From the NCBI GenBank assembly GCA_029204225.1, contig CM055109.1, positions 34,606,496-34,670,495 on the forward strand: a stretch of DNA of 64,000 bases, given 5' to 3'. Below, in pieces: positions 40,301 through 55,300 of the stretch. The number at the start of each line of letters is the position of its first letter. Position 1 is the stretch's first letter. Position numbers and translations under genes: made by a program. Source of the DNA: Diphasiastrum complanatum. Taxonomy: Eukaryota > Streptophyta > Lycopodiopsida > Lycopodiales > Lycopodiaceae. The notes beneath the pieces are model-generated. The model worked only from the letters and a program-made list of their open reading frames with translations. It ran no database searches and was not told the DNA's origin.

Positions 40301-43300
40301 GATCTTGCTAAGGGCACCGTATTTAGTGCTTCTTAGTTATCAGCACTTAGCTGTTCCTAGTTACCAGTTCTTCCATAAATCTCTCAGATTTAGGAGAATA
40401 CGTCATTAAGGCTTTTTCCAGTAATTTCAAAGACCTAAAACCACCTACAGATAATGGCACAGGAAAGGACAGAAATACCGACATCTTACAGATCAATATA
40501 AACCAGATTCCCTTGCAAAGTTAAGGGATTGGATTAGTTTTGGATTGTTGAAAGACATTAGTTTTTCAAAGTTGAATGCAACCAGTTTCTTGTAATTTGC
40601 ATGCTTCATATGCAGGATAGGTAGCTTAAGAAGGGCAGATGACTTACTCAGGAATAGACCATACGTTTGATGACGTTGAGGATTCAGAATCTATAAAACT
40701 ACCCAAGTATACCAACAGTGGTTGAGGAACAGTGTTGACAAGATAATTCAAGTATTTCAAGTTCAGGTTTTGCTCATTCAAATGGAGCAGAGAACACATC
40801 AATTTGGCATTAGCATAACAGTCAGGGGCCATGCAATCCTTCAGTGATGGAATGGGACCCCACATGCAACAATAATCCATGCATGCAGCATGAACAATGG
40901 GTGTTGGCAGTAACTCCCATGCAAACTCACACTGGGCTAGGAGGGGCAATCTATAAGAGAGTGCATTGGCTGGGTGGATCAAGACTAGCTTTGCGGTTAT
41001 GATGTTCCTAACAACATTGTCAATAATGAGGGTCAAACCATGGTCCCATAATGATGCTCACGTTGATGTTTATGTATGACCTTGGTCCATATGTGTATAG
41101 CTAGAGGCCTTTGTCTATTAATTCGGCCAACACAATAAGGTCCTCAAGGAGCTTTGTTATGGCATTGCATTCATGATGATCTCACTGACATTATCATGTG
41201 GCATTTTTATCCATAATATTGTTAGATTTCATTCTTGAAATCATTTATAATGTGGAACCATTCTATGTATAATCTGCAGTTTTTCTCGCATTATCGAGAG
41301 ACTGTATGCAGAAATGAACGCGTTGACACTCTTCAAAATTCGAGGGACTATCGAAGAAAATTCAAATCGACCAAAAGTTGATAGACTGTCGAGGGTTCCA
41401 AACTCGACTTGAATATTGGAGCCTTATCCGCTACATTTCGGGTCCAATCCCATGGCCCCACCATAGAACCCACGGTTCCCAGAACCGTGGGTCCTGGGAA
41501 CCGTGGAAGGAACCGTACCACGGTTCATTGAACCGTGGTACGGTTCCTGCAACAAATTAATTGATTTTTTCTTTTGCCAATTGCCCCCCAAAATAGCTTT
41601 TGGCCCACATTTTACAGTTTTTGGGCTGTTTATGATTATTTGAACTGTAAAATAGAACTGTAAAATCCAGAGACTGTAAAATAGAACTGTAAAATCCACA
41701 GGCTGTTTTTGGGGGTAGGAACAAAAAAATAATAATTAATTATTTAATCAATTAATTAGTACGGTTCACCACGGTTCCCCCTTAAATTTTATGAGAACCG
41801 TACGGTTCACTGTACGGTTCTCAAAACTGTGGTGAACCGTACACGATTCATTAATTCTATGGGCCCCACATGGCACCTGGCACGTGGATAACAGCGCATT
41901 CCACTAGGGCTGTGCCATCAAAAAATATAAATAGATCAATCAAATCAGAATAGTTTTAAGTTGTTAAGTTCAAGTTCAAAGTTGAAGTTATTCTTCTTCT
42001 TCTCCTCTCCGTTCCGCCATAGGCATAGACTGATTAGTAATAAGCTACCGCGATTATAGTCTGTGTAAGAGCGAAATTTATAGCAGAATAAGATGCGCTA
42101 ATATCATAGTGCAATCAGAGTCGATAGAGGAACATCAAACAGCTGTAATTCATCATCTTCAATACAGACTACTTTCACTACTTATATCTTGTTCTACTGA
42201 TTCTGATATTCCTGCTTATTAGGATCTAAAATTCTGATTTTAAATATTGGCATAACAATCCAATCGTCATTCATTTTTCGCACTTTGTACTTGTGATGGA
42301 GTTCACATTAAGTGTTAGATTACATTCTTGAAATTATAATGTGAAACCATTTTATGTATAGTATGCAGTTTTACTCGCGTTATCGAGACAACGTCGAAAG
42401 TATCGAGGCCCCCGTCTACAGAAATACACGCATTGACGACACTGTTTAAAATTTGAGGGATTATCAAACAAAATTCAAATCGACCGAAAGTCGATAGTCT
42501 GTCGAGGGTTCCAAACTCAACTAAAACAGATTGAATAATGGAGCCTTATCCGCTACATTTCGGGTCCAATCCCAGAGCCCCACGTGGCACTTGCCACGTG
42601 GATAACGGCGCATTCCGTTAGGGCTGTGCCATCAAAAACTATAAATAGATCAATCAGATCATATTAGTTTTAAGTTGTTAAGTTAAAGTTCAAAGTTGAA
42701 GTTATTCTTCTTCTTCTCCTCTCCGTTCTGCCATAGGCGTAGACTGATTAGTAATAAGTTATCGCGATTACAATCTGTGTAAAAGCGAAATTTATAGCAG
42801 AATAAGATACGCTAGTATCATAGTGCAATCAGAGTAGATAGTGGAAGCATCAAGCAGCTGTAATTCATCATCTTCAATACAGACTACTCTTGCTACTTAT
42901 ATCTTGTTCTACTGATTCTATTATTCCTACTTATTATGATCTAAGTTTCTAATTTTAAATAATGGCATAACGATCCAATCGTCATTCATTTTCTGCACTT
43001 GTAAATGATAGTATAGTTGTACTTGTGATAGTAGTGAATCGGGTTTGTTATCACATTCAATAGGTCCTAGTAAATCAGGGGTCTAGTTCAAGTATAAAAG
43101 GTGCTGTGAACATTATTTGCATAAGGCTGAAGATCAAGAAACATAACATAGCTAGAGTAGCCCAGAATAGCACAAGTAAGAGTAAGCCAGAGTTCACATT
43201 AGAGCTCCTCCTTACAACAACCTTCAGTATCATGATGTTATAATTATGTTCTCTCTCTCCCATCAAAAAGCTAGCTGCATTTTGAGATCCACATTGAGTT

Positions 43301-46300
43301 CTGTATTTGAGATACAAGCTACAACCATTGGCGCAAATTCAACTTATTTATAAAGAAAAAATGGAAGTAAAAAATGCCACACCTGCAGCAAATTGGCGGC
43401 ATAACGCTGTGCAGCAGCATCCAGCTCGGCACACCTGTGTGCATCCTTGGTGATTGCTTGCTCCTTTTCCATTCGTGATATTGTCTATAAACATTCAACA
43501 TTCCACAAGCCCAAGTAAAGTACATAAAAGTAATCTGTACAAATTCATGATTTCTATTAGTATACACTTTCCAACGTGATCTTAAATGCTTAACGTCAGA
43601 TTGGAAACTTATGCAAGGCTACGTAACTGTAATTTTCACACAGGATTAGAGTTAAGCCTCTATCAGGAAAATGTGGCGTTAATCGATAAATGAACATAAA
43701 GAGATCTAGATTTTCCTAGTCCTCTCACTTACAAGCTACTGCAATATTGTGGTCAGTATTATGAAAATAAAATACATGGTAAAAATGACACTGCTCTAGG
43801 ATAAGATGGGAAATATCACAACAAAAGAATATATCTAGCAGTAAAATATTACAAGGAGCAAACGTTGACCCACACTAGTTGACATGATATTAGATGGAAG
43901 TGAACCCACATAAACAGAAAGAATTGATGACACAAAAAATGTTCAATCTAGAACACTGAAAATGTCTGCATTTGCTAGACAGATGAAATGAGGCAAGTAA
44001 TTAAAACATGTCTTATCACTGACCTGTAAAAAAGCTTCCTCTTGCTTCTGCTTCTCCAGAAGTGCTAGACTCAAAGCAGCTACTTCCGCTTCCAGTTTTT
44101 CAACCTGGCAAGTAATCACATGTTTTGAGAAGGCTATGTCTTTAATTAGGTAGGCAAGGGCTTCACAACAAGTGTCATAACAACAAAATGACTCACATAT
44201 TCGAGTTCCAAGTTGGTTACAAAGACGACCTTTTATCGTACACAGGCCGCAATAAAGTGGCGGTTTCTAAAGAAAGAATCGATTGCCAAGCAGGTTCAGC
44301 TCTAACAGGATTCAAAGCTAATTGAACATCATTACATTTTTTATGCAAGCCAGGATAGAGAATGTTGTGATCCCTTATTAACATAGCACGACATCGTCAT
44401 GCCTGGTAACCATAGATCACTGTCAAAGTCTATGGCAATTCCCAAATTTTAAAAAAAAGGACAGGTAAACTTAGTCATCAGATCTGAAAGCATCAATTCC
44501 ATGCAAAGCAAGATGGAAATAAATCAATAGTAGCAATTTTAGCAGCCAAGCCTACAAGTCACGTGCCTCAAAATATGCCACATCAATTTTCATGAATTTA
44601 TACACAAGATGCATCAGAGATGAGCTAAATTAATATGCACGTTTAAATCATGGTGATTATGACGGAGATATTCAAACTTCCAACCTTTATGCAACAAGAA
44701 CAACCTTTGCACATAGTAGACGACGATTATCTTCCTTCACTAGCTCCATCAAAGCGTTTTCCAGCTCCTGTGCCCTATCAAAGCCAAACAAGCAGGACAC
44801 CGGCTGCTTTACTAGGAGATACGAACATATATTCCATAGTAAAATATATTTAGCACATAAAACTCTTCCAACAAGGTAACACATAATCCAACAGCAACCT
44901 GCTCACAGCTTCCTTTTTCTCCTCCAAGGCATGGAAGAGTTCCTTTTTCAGCAAGGAGACCTGGCAAGATCAAAATGACTTCATATCATATGGAAGTGGT
45001 GGACAACATCAGACAAACTGCTTACATGCTACAGAAAATGCTGCTTCAAGTGCTTCGACATAACATCTACAAAAGTAGATCAATAGATTATAAATGTTAA
45101 GAAGTGAACCTTTTGCATGCGCTTAAGGTCTATGAAATTCAAGTTGTATATGACACTCAAACTGAAAAGTAGTACTTGGCTGAGGGAAACTAAAATAAGC
45201 ACAAAGATCACATGATGAACTAACTTATTTGAGAGAGCTCAAAAGAAACAATACACTCCAGAAGACTAAAAACTAGGAAAACGAGGAGAAATGAAGAAAA
45301 ACGTCAAGTTGAATATAGTAGAGAAGTAGGCCAGTAACACAAGCAACCAAGTCCATTGAACAATCAAACGATAGCAATCTTGAGAATGAGATCCCATTCA
45401 CTAAGAGCTTAGGATCGTGCGAAGCCTTCAAATGGGACTTCAATTATGGACATTTTTACCTTCAAAGGATCAACTAGTGAGGGCAAAACTATGGCTCCAA
45501 CCAGTCTTCATTTCTCATAAATATGGTGCATCACTCAACCTATGTACGAGGATTAGCAAGGAAATACAACTTAGGAAACATGTTTCCTGCCCTGTTTTGG
45601 GCTGGGAAGCACATTATTTGAGTTTCATATTTCTCTGAGCTGGGAATATGAGGTGGCAATGTGTAGGAAGAATGACTTTACACTGCTCAGGCTATCAAGG
45701 TTACATTCAAGTGATTACAAAGTTCTTGAAATCTTTCCACCCTACCCGGTTTGAACCTTCCCCTACCCTATTCTGATTGACTTAAACTCTTATTCAAGGC
45801 TCTCTACAATCACAATAGTATACCCTATATACTAGGATTGTATAGTTTCCACAACTATTTTCAAGAACTATGATGCAAGATGCCAAGTGATCCATCCATT
45901 TTGTTTTTTGTTTTCTGTTTGATTGTTTCAACCTTTTGATCCTTTCTTCCCTTAATTTGCATGAGTTTCTTAAAAGAATCTTTCTAAAGGCTTTATTTTC
46001 TTCCTAGGACTTTCTTGCTTCTTGGCATTCAAAATTTCTATGCTCTTTCTGGCAGTAAACATCCTTATTTTGACATGTTTAAAGTTTTTTGTACGTAGTC
46101 TTGCAGAAAATGGCTTCTTGACTCTAGCACCCAAATGCAAGAGATGGCTGTTGATGAAGCACTCAAGGAGGTCCAAGGCTATTGTTGAAACTTGGAAGCA
46201 TGCGTGCATATTATATGCCAATGATACTGCTCCAAGTGGGTATGCAATTACTCCAAGAACGAGAAGGTTAAAAATGCTTCACTGTGAAAGCACATCCATT

Positions 46301-49300
46301 AGCATCAGGTTGATCGCAAATAAGGTCATGCAAGCAAGTAGTTGATGAAATACAGCTTGTTTTCTAGAAAAGGAGAGGCACTACATGCCAATGTGGTAAC
46401 CAAACAAAAGACAAGGCCATGAGAACTAAGAATAGATGCTATGACTACTCAATCAAATTGACAAGTAATCATGCTTTCGGGCCTCATGGTGCCCCTTTTG
46501 GAGCATCTTCAAGTGGGCAGCACGGTCATGTGGACAGGAAGGAGCATAAAGAGGACATGTTTGAACACAGGTTAGAATCTAGGAAATAAAGCCTAAAAAA
46601 GGAGAGCTGCTACATGCCAATGTTGTGTTTATGATGTGACTCGTCGTTCAATCTTGTAAAAGAACCAGATTCTTTGCTTAAGGATGTGTTGGCACATGCA
46701 TTATCTTGTGCGCCTACCCGCACATCATCTTGATACTTCCTAGATGAGGAGAAAACAATATTGAGAATGCTTCAAGTGCTACAATGAGCAGCGGGACTTG
46801 TGTGAGAGACGATACTCCATGTTTACTGATGACACACCTACTGAGGCAACTCTGGCAGTAATTGCAACTGCATATATTACCAGTTTTCACTTTGCACTTG
46901 CTTACTGGCTCGGCCCATTCCAGAATTGATCAAGGAAACAAAAGATTTTCATGATAAAAGGTATGTATCATTTGGTTGAATGCCAGAGGAGAAACAACTG
47001 GAGAACTTGATGAAATGCATTCGCAGAAAATCATAAATTGATCCATTTATAAAGAATTGCCAGGACCAGCATGGCTTAAACTGCAGAGACAATTTCTCAT
47101 GATTGCAAACATGATATCTAACAAGCTTGATATTTAAAATTATCAGCAAAGGCATGTGAAGAAAATCAGCAAAAGGACACCTGCTCTTGGAGATCACATT
47201 CTGCATCCTGCTCAAATGCACTATGTTTGAATTCCAACGTGCTTTGCAAAGATAGAGCACCGTCACTTGTGCTTATGGGATCAAAATGGAGAGTTCCATT
47301 CTGTTCTTCATGTTCTGAAAGAGAATCAGCCATTTCTTCCTTTCCATCAAGATTTCCACACTGATTATCGTTACCATTGTTGTCTTTGGCAGCTGGTTTG
47401 CTGATTATTGTTTGAGAAATTTTTTTACCTACAGTATTCTGGGAACTTCTCCACAAATTGACCTCCTTCGCACGCTCATCAACAGTAGCCAAAACCTTTG
47501 GGCGGTGTTTCGAACGAAGGACCTCTATTGTTGTTTCATCTGCTTCCTGGAACCCCATACAAGCAGTGAATACTAACTGGCTGCTGTCAAAGGTTGATGC
47601 TGTCCTGGACTGGAGAAGAGAAAGAGCATCTCCGACATCATGAGCAGCCATAATGAAAGGTGCTGAAACAGGCCAATGCTGTATAAATAAGAAAGACAAC
47701 CTAGCTAAGAGCAGCAAGAAGTAATCCTTGCAAAACATGAAAAAGTGTCTTAACTTATTCAGACGGTAAAAAGGTCAAACTGGTCAAAATACTTAAAAAA
47801 AAAGCTTCCGTCAAAAAGAATACATACCATGCAACTCCATCAAAGCAAGCGCAGTATGAAACAGCATGCATCGATTTCCTTCAAAGAGAAGTACATCCCA
47901 TACTCTCAAAACTGCAAAATAGCAAAGAAGCATGAATGTTCTCTGCCTATCAAATTTGCAGTTTGTTCAAGTAACAAATCTGTGACAATCTGCAGTCAAT
48001 AGGCTTTTCCATTACACTGCGATGACAAGGGGATTGATAAAGTTAACACATCAAAGTGACCACAAATCACAGTAAGCTATCTCCATGATCACAAATTACA
48101 GTAAGCCAGAAAAGCATCTCCAAATGACCAGGTTTCCAACTGCATTTATAAAATCTGGGACCTGATATTACTTGATTGAGCCACATTACTAGGTGTATAT
48201 AATACTTCTAATTTTCTTTCCAAAGTTCAGCCATGAAGTATTTGGAATGTGTGAGGTTTGAAGTCTTTCAATAATATGCTTCTAAAATGAGTCAGGATCT
48301 TTCAAAATAGCAGCTTCTTTCTTTCAAGTTGCTGATTCATTTTTTCTAAAAGTTCTTTCACAATCAAAAAATTTCTTTGTTCACCATGAAGGCCTTCAAT
48401 ATGATTCTTTTGTCCATAACTGTTTGGCTAAATCACTTCCTGTTGTACTTTCCTTCACAATAGTTGGATTGCAATGCAGCATATCTCTGCAATAGCTTTG
48501 AATTCTCCACGATGGCTTGTTCTACTTCTAACCTAGCTACATCTTTCATTTCTTCAAGCACTGGTTGTTGCTCTCCTGTTTTACATGTTGAAGGGCCAGT
48601 TTCCATTCATTTCACGCTACTTGTCTATTTTAGAGGCTTCCTTACATTGGTACCTTTTCTGGCCAAGCGGACTTCCACATTATTCCTATTGAGTGTTATG
48701 ATATTTTTCTTCTTGTAGATTGGTTCATTGGGAGATATTGCTATCAATCTTGCCCAACAACATATATCTTTCATAATTGATGGTATTTCTTTCCCTTTGT
48801 CGGCATTGATTCTACCTCTGAATATGCGTTTATCACTGCCAAACAATGCATGCGTTGTCTTCCTAAACCTCATTGTGTGGCCCTCCTTTGAGTTCATCTT
48901 TCCGTTGATCCACGTGTTCCCTTTACTTCCCTTCCAACTACTATTTCTGATCTTCTTCAGTCATACCAGTCTGTTGTCGATGGTCCTGATGCTCTTATTC
49001 CTGCTTCAGATATCTTTGATCTTCATACTGCTAACACACATGATGCTCTACCTACACCACTCAATACCTACTGAGATTTTTCTTATTACTGCTAGCATGA
49101 GATAAAATTCTAACACAAAGCTTCATGGTACCACAAGGCGCTTTTTCCGCCTCTGTACGGGATTCTTATGGACAGACACTAGCACGAAATTACAACCCAG
49201 AAAAGAAAATGACAACAATGATACAAAAGGAGCTCTAGTAGTAAAATTGTTAAAGCCCACATTGAGGGCAATGTTTCAAAAAGGAGTGTTATGTAATATG

Positions 49301-52300
49301 GACATATTACATAGTCCATAATTCTCTCTTATCGCCATATGGGTTACTAGGGCATGCTAATCTAAGATTGATTTCATAACATGGTACTAGAGCACTTTCA
49401 CAAGACTCAAGTTGGTGGGCAACAATTTTTTTGTTTTCAATATCTATTGCTTCAGGGAGAAAACCGTAATTGTTTCTTTTTGGCTCTAGTTTTCTCTACA
49501 ATATTTACATTTCAATTTTGTTTGGATCATCTAGTTCCCTCTATTGGGTGGCCAAGAATATATAAATATTTTGCATTTTTGTGGACAACAGGTGGGTGCC
49601 AGAATTTGTCTTTTTGCTACTTCATGACACTATTATCACTACTATGTATTTCTCTACACTGTTGTGGACATTTGCACATCACTAATCTCAAATGCACTTT
49701 ACAGATCTTCATTGAAGTTTGCTTTTGAAATTTCAACTTTCTTTACATTTCTGGTACCTCATCGTTTTTGTACTCGTGTGCTTTTTTGAATTTTTAAAAA
49801 AAAATCATTCTGTTTCCTAAAATATGATACTAATGCACTTTATTGTTTACAAATCCGATTCTTGTAAGTCCAGATACTTCAGATCCATTTTCTAGGGAGT
49901 TTTGCTAGCTTCTATTGATGTAGCTACTTTCACACTTCTTGTGAACTTTGGAGATCTTTATAAGATTGTGTTTCCCAAAAAATTTAGTACATGTCCAATT
50001 CACTTTACAGATCATAATTTGGATCCTTAAAAGTGCACCTACTAAGATTTTGAGGTTTTCAAATTTGTATTCGTTTACAAAACCATCTTTTTGGTATTTT
50101 GTTTGTATCATTTTCTGAAACTTTTTGGATCATTCGTCTTCCTATAGTGAGTTGCTTTTATTACAGTTTACAATTATTAATCTGACATCTATAAGCGAGA
50201 GAATCAAAAATTCCATATTTTCAAGGTTATTGTCAATTCATATTTTTTGAAGTTGTTGTTGTTGAGTACGATATTTCTATAGCAGACTTGGAGATTACCT
50301 GTGACTGACTACCAGAGGTCCTTAAAACGGTTGTCACCACTTATTGTCTTCCCTCCTAATGTCTTCCAGTACAGATAAAGAGACAGATGACTAGTATCAA
50401 CAACCATAGACCATCTTACTGAACAAGAAGAAAACCTTAAAGCAGCAATCTATGGATTGTATTGAGTAGTTGCCTGTTCATTGCCTGTTACAGAGGTCCT
50501 CAGCAACTTTGCTTACACTTGTTCCTAGGTGTGATTTTGGTCCTCTTATTGATGCACACATTGTTCTATTGCTACTTTTGGTCTTTCAAGTGTTCATCCT
50601 GCGAGTCATACGACACCTCTTGCACATGAGTTCAAGGATACCATTCACCTTCTTTACTCTGATACATCCAATTGTATGTTTGAGGCATTTTATGATGTAT
50701 CTGCAATTGGATAAGATAAGATCCGTTGTCTTGCTATTTGGTTGGATGGCAAAACTAATTCTTGGTTATTGACATATGAACAAGAACCTCCTTGTCAAAT
50801 TGGAGATTTTCAATGTGCTATGAAGGCTGCTATGTTTGATCCACAACATCAAAGCAGATGGGACACAAGTTCATTTAAATAGGATAGAGGATCAAGACAT
50901 GTGCCATATTGGCCACAGAATATTCTGGTTGGCACAAAGGCTCAAAGATTAGGTAGAACATCAAAACATATCAAAGGTCACAAAACATTTAAGGCTTCAA
51001 TACTGGCCCACATTGGGGCAATGTATATATAGGGTTTTGCAAGACATTTAGGACTTTCTATGGCGTTATTATATATAGGGCATTATGAGCACATGACTCA
51101 ATTATTAATTTCTTGTAAGTTAAGGACATGCCTTAGAGTCTAGAAATATTGGGACAATCACCAAGTGCAAAGGCGCCAACCCTCTCGGAACACAATTAAC
51201 TCTAGCCCTACGTAGTAACTTCTAAGAGAATTCCTCGAGTCTTTTGTAAGAGGCACACATAAGAAATAGGAAGGCACAACCTATGACACTGCAAAGAGCA
51301 TGATGCTTAATCTGGTTTTTGGGAACTGTGGTAAGTTTAGGTGGAATAGGCATCGGTCTACGTGAAATTATAAGACAGATACATATGATCGATTCAAACA
51401 TTGGAAGATCAGACTTGCAAGATTTTGATGATCACTGCATTGAACCACTCATTGCCAGGAATGAAAGGAGATAGAAGCTATACAGAGTGGCATGCCATGT
51501 TCATTTGAAGTAAAATCTAATCGAGGCATGTGGGAAATTTTTTACCTCAACATTGTCCTTCGCTTTGGTTCCAGGATACTTTCTACAAGTAGTGAAGATC
51601 CTTTATCCTTGATGTGGCCGACTTCAAAGTAGATGGAGAAAATGTCAGATCTAAAGATGTCAGTGGACAAATCAAGAAAGAGTTTGATCCTACTAAGCTA
51701 GTAGAATTTTCATCTTCCATCACCAACATTGAAAAACTCTCTATAGAGATAACAGCTCCAATCGTTATTTTGGTAGTGTGAACATTGGCTGCTGCACATG
51801 AGTCAATCAAATGTAAAGCTTGCAAGGAGGGCCACTTAAAACAGAATTCCTATGAAATGTATTGTTTTTGATGAATTTCATTTGAAGTAATGAGATTGTC
51901 CCTTTTAGGGGGAATATGACCACTATCCTATCATGGAGTTTTTCAATACATGAAATTCATAGAAAAATACAATTTACAGTTCATAGATGAGGGCTTAATG
52001 TCAGGACTCTGAACAAGCATTTACAAACCTCTTATAACCCAAATTTGTGTATGTCAAGAATCAAAGTTTAAAAGGCAATCATGCAAACTATAAAGATGAG
52101 ATGAAAGTGCAAGAATGTTTAATGTAGAAAAGGGTAGTTTTTGATCAAGAATGCAAGGACAAAGTGGGGATAAGAAGGCAGCTGCTAATTCAATGTAGAA
52201 ATTAAAAAAAAGACAAAAAAAATTGGCTTACATCAAGCATCTAAAAATTGACCATTGAAGATGTGGCAAATTGCAATGCTTTACATAACATAACTAGCAA

Positions 52301-55300
52301 GCCTTTGATCTCCAGCCAGAGACATAGTCGGATTATCAAAAGAAGTCAGAATTCAAGGAGAATAAATGGAGTTCGCCACTTTTGTGTGACATTTCCAGAA
52401 AAAACCACCGTTCACAGTAAAATAATTTGCATATCTAAGATAGGATAAGTGTAAAGCTCACTAATAATTAAAAAGAGAAGTTGATATTTTCCAAATCAGA
52501 AAGAAGTTGAAGTCAGATGTATCATGGATTCAATCAACTAATCCTTGAATTCTCAACTGGTGATCGCAAAGCAGCCCCACTCTGCTCTAAAATATCGGTA
52601 CAAAATATCCTGCCAACTGAATGCCAAAAGAATAGTTTACACAAAGAATTGAAAAAGATGCCAAAAAGGTTTAGATCAGTTTAGAGCCATAATTTGATAA
52701 GCATAAAACTTTAATTGACAGTATCAAGTTCCCCTAGTCTTTTAGGTTAAAGTTAGGAGAGGTTAGTTCTTGGGGAAAGGTTTAGATATATACTATCAGC
52801 ATTAAGCCTAACTAAGCACCCCAACTTTTATACAGGCTTTTATTTCATGTAGTCTATCCAAAGATCTGAACCATCATCTACACGCTATGACCATCATCTT
52901 GAGCATAGCACAGACTATGATGTAAAATATATAGATGTTATTTCTAGGATATACCCAAGGTAACAAAGGAGACCAGCAATCTTCAACCCTATGGAGTCCA
53001 ACCACAAGGTCAAAGACGATCAGCTTCATCACGCATAGCATAGACCAAATGCTACAACATCCCTACTTGAAGTTTAGGATAGGTTATAGTTCATGGGAAC
53101 GAAATTTATTATGTGTTATCAGCAATAAGCCTAAAATAATATCCAACTAAAAAGGCTCTCATTTCATCATCTACCCAAAGATCTAAACCATCATCTCCAT
53201 GCAGAGCACAGACTATGTTGTAAGCTATCACTACTGAAAACATCGACACCAAAGAGCAGCTGTACGTTTACATCATAAAAGTATTTCCAAAGTACCCTTT
53301 CATACATCATTCAGAGAACAACTTGCTGGGTTTCTATCAACTCCTCATAGCTCATGAGCAACTTAACGATGACTAAACTAGCTCATCAACCTTAAAATGT
53401 GTATCCTTTGTGGATAAATCACAATCAACTGGTGATTTTCTCTTGTGGCTCAATTGACCTATTTTCAGTTATTAAAGTGAGGATTTTAAAGAGAAAAATG
53501 GTTTCCAAACGAGATCATTCATTCATCCATGTTTAGGTCTTTAGACAGTGTTACTAGCCTTTGTTGCACATTTATCATTTAAGAAACAGTATATCTGCTT
53601 ATTTACCACCCTATTTTGGAATTATTTGAGGATATTGATGCAAAAAAGTAATGACAATGCCCCTTAATTCAAAACCATGTAGGTACTAGCATGGAAAGGA
53701 GATAAAAATTTGCATTGAATCTCAGCACTTTCTGAGAGATTTGCAACTAGTGCATGTAATTTCCATGTGAGCTGCACTTGAGCCTAGACATTTCAATGCA
53801 TCACAACAGGCCTCAATACCAAAGAGCACCCTCACTTAATGGCCTTCACGATGCTATATCTTCACAAAGGCCAAGAAATGCCTTGCAAAATCATGACCTC
53901 GTAGTTGAGAGTTCAGAGTCATCTCTTCCTTGAAACAGCCTAGCTTCAAAAACACAGCCCAACTACATTCAGAAACATGAATCATTGTATCTCTACGAAC
54001 CACTTTTTATACACCAAAACTTTATCTACTGGATTCATAAAGTCTGTCGTATAGAACTCACCACTTTCCCAAGGGAGCATATTAACAAAAATTGATAGGA
54101 ACCAAGGTCCAGTGATCCATGCCACTTGAACTCCGAGTGCCTCGAGATGTGCTACTGCCAAAACAAATAATTACATGACTCAAAATTAATCAAACTGCGA
54201 TGATTGCAACGAGATTTCCAATGCATGTAACAAGATAATTGTAAATAATCGGAGGTATTGACTGGCAAGAGAATAAACAAATACTCACTTAATTTTGGAA
54301 AATATTCACGCATTAACTCCTCAAGAACGAGTTGGTCTACCTGAAAGATGCTAAAAAGAATTAAGAAGTTAGAGGAAACAAATCAACAGACAAAAAAACC
54401 ATTAACTTTATGTAAAAATTATGAAATCAATCCGTTTTGCACCTGAGCTTCAAGCATTTGCTCCGAGAAGTACCCCTCAAAATAATCGTCGATAATGGCA
54501 GTCAGAGTCCTACAGATAGCATACAAAAGCAAAACATAATACCAAAACTGCAACACGAAAAGAATAAAAAATCCTAAAGCCACTAAACCATCATGACAAA
54601 TCTCAAAAGCATAACATAGTTAACACAAAATTCAAATGCTAATATTGAGCATTTAACAAAAACCAAATTGGACCAAACTTGATCGTACTTGGACATGAGT
54701 TCAACTTTAAAATGACATTTTAGAAAACAGGGTCAACAAACCATCCACAAGTCCATGCAAACAAAATGTCTTCTATCCTACATCTGCATCATTGGTTTCT
54801 CTCAACTGCATGGTCTATGATGTAACAATCCAACCACGGATTATTATAACATACCATAGATTGTTTTGCAAAATATACATCAAGCAAGAATGATGTAACC
54901 CTTAACCTCCCAACCATGGATGCATGCAAATTATACATACACTAATGAACATATGCAAGGCCAATAAAGGCTCAAGGAAAACCATGCATGTCGGGTGAAA
55001 GAACCACAATGCAATATTAATCAAGCTAGTAGACAGTTGAACAATGTTCCATCAGGCATGCAAAGTTACCAACGCAAAGAAAGGACATTCATACACAACA
55101 AGTCTCATGCACACTCTCCAACACCGTACAATCCTAAGCTGGAAAGATATTGAAGAAAAGTTAGAAGGTATATATATCATAGTTGAGTTGGATGCAACAT
55201 CCCTTACAAGGAGTATCGTAACTAAAACTCACTCTCCACCATAGTACAGTCGACAAAGATCTCTTGTCCTAGAGCTCAAGCTGCATCTTATGTCTAAAGC

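Noticed and set aside
46022-46345. 107-codon plus ORF in RabGAP intron 11 with a hydrophobic start
   Set aside because: No recognisable domain, no splice or promoter context, antisense in an intron; most likely chance.
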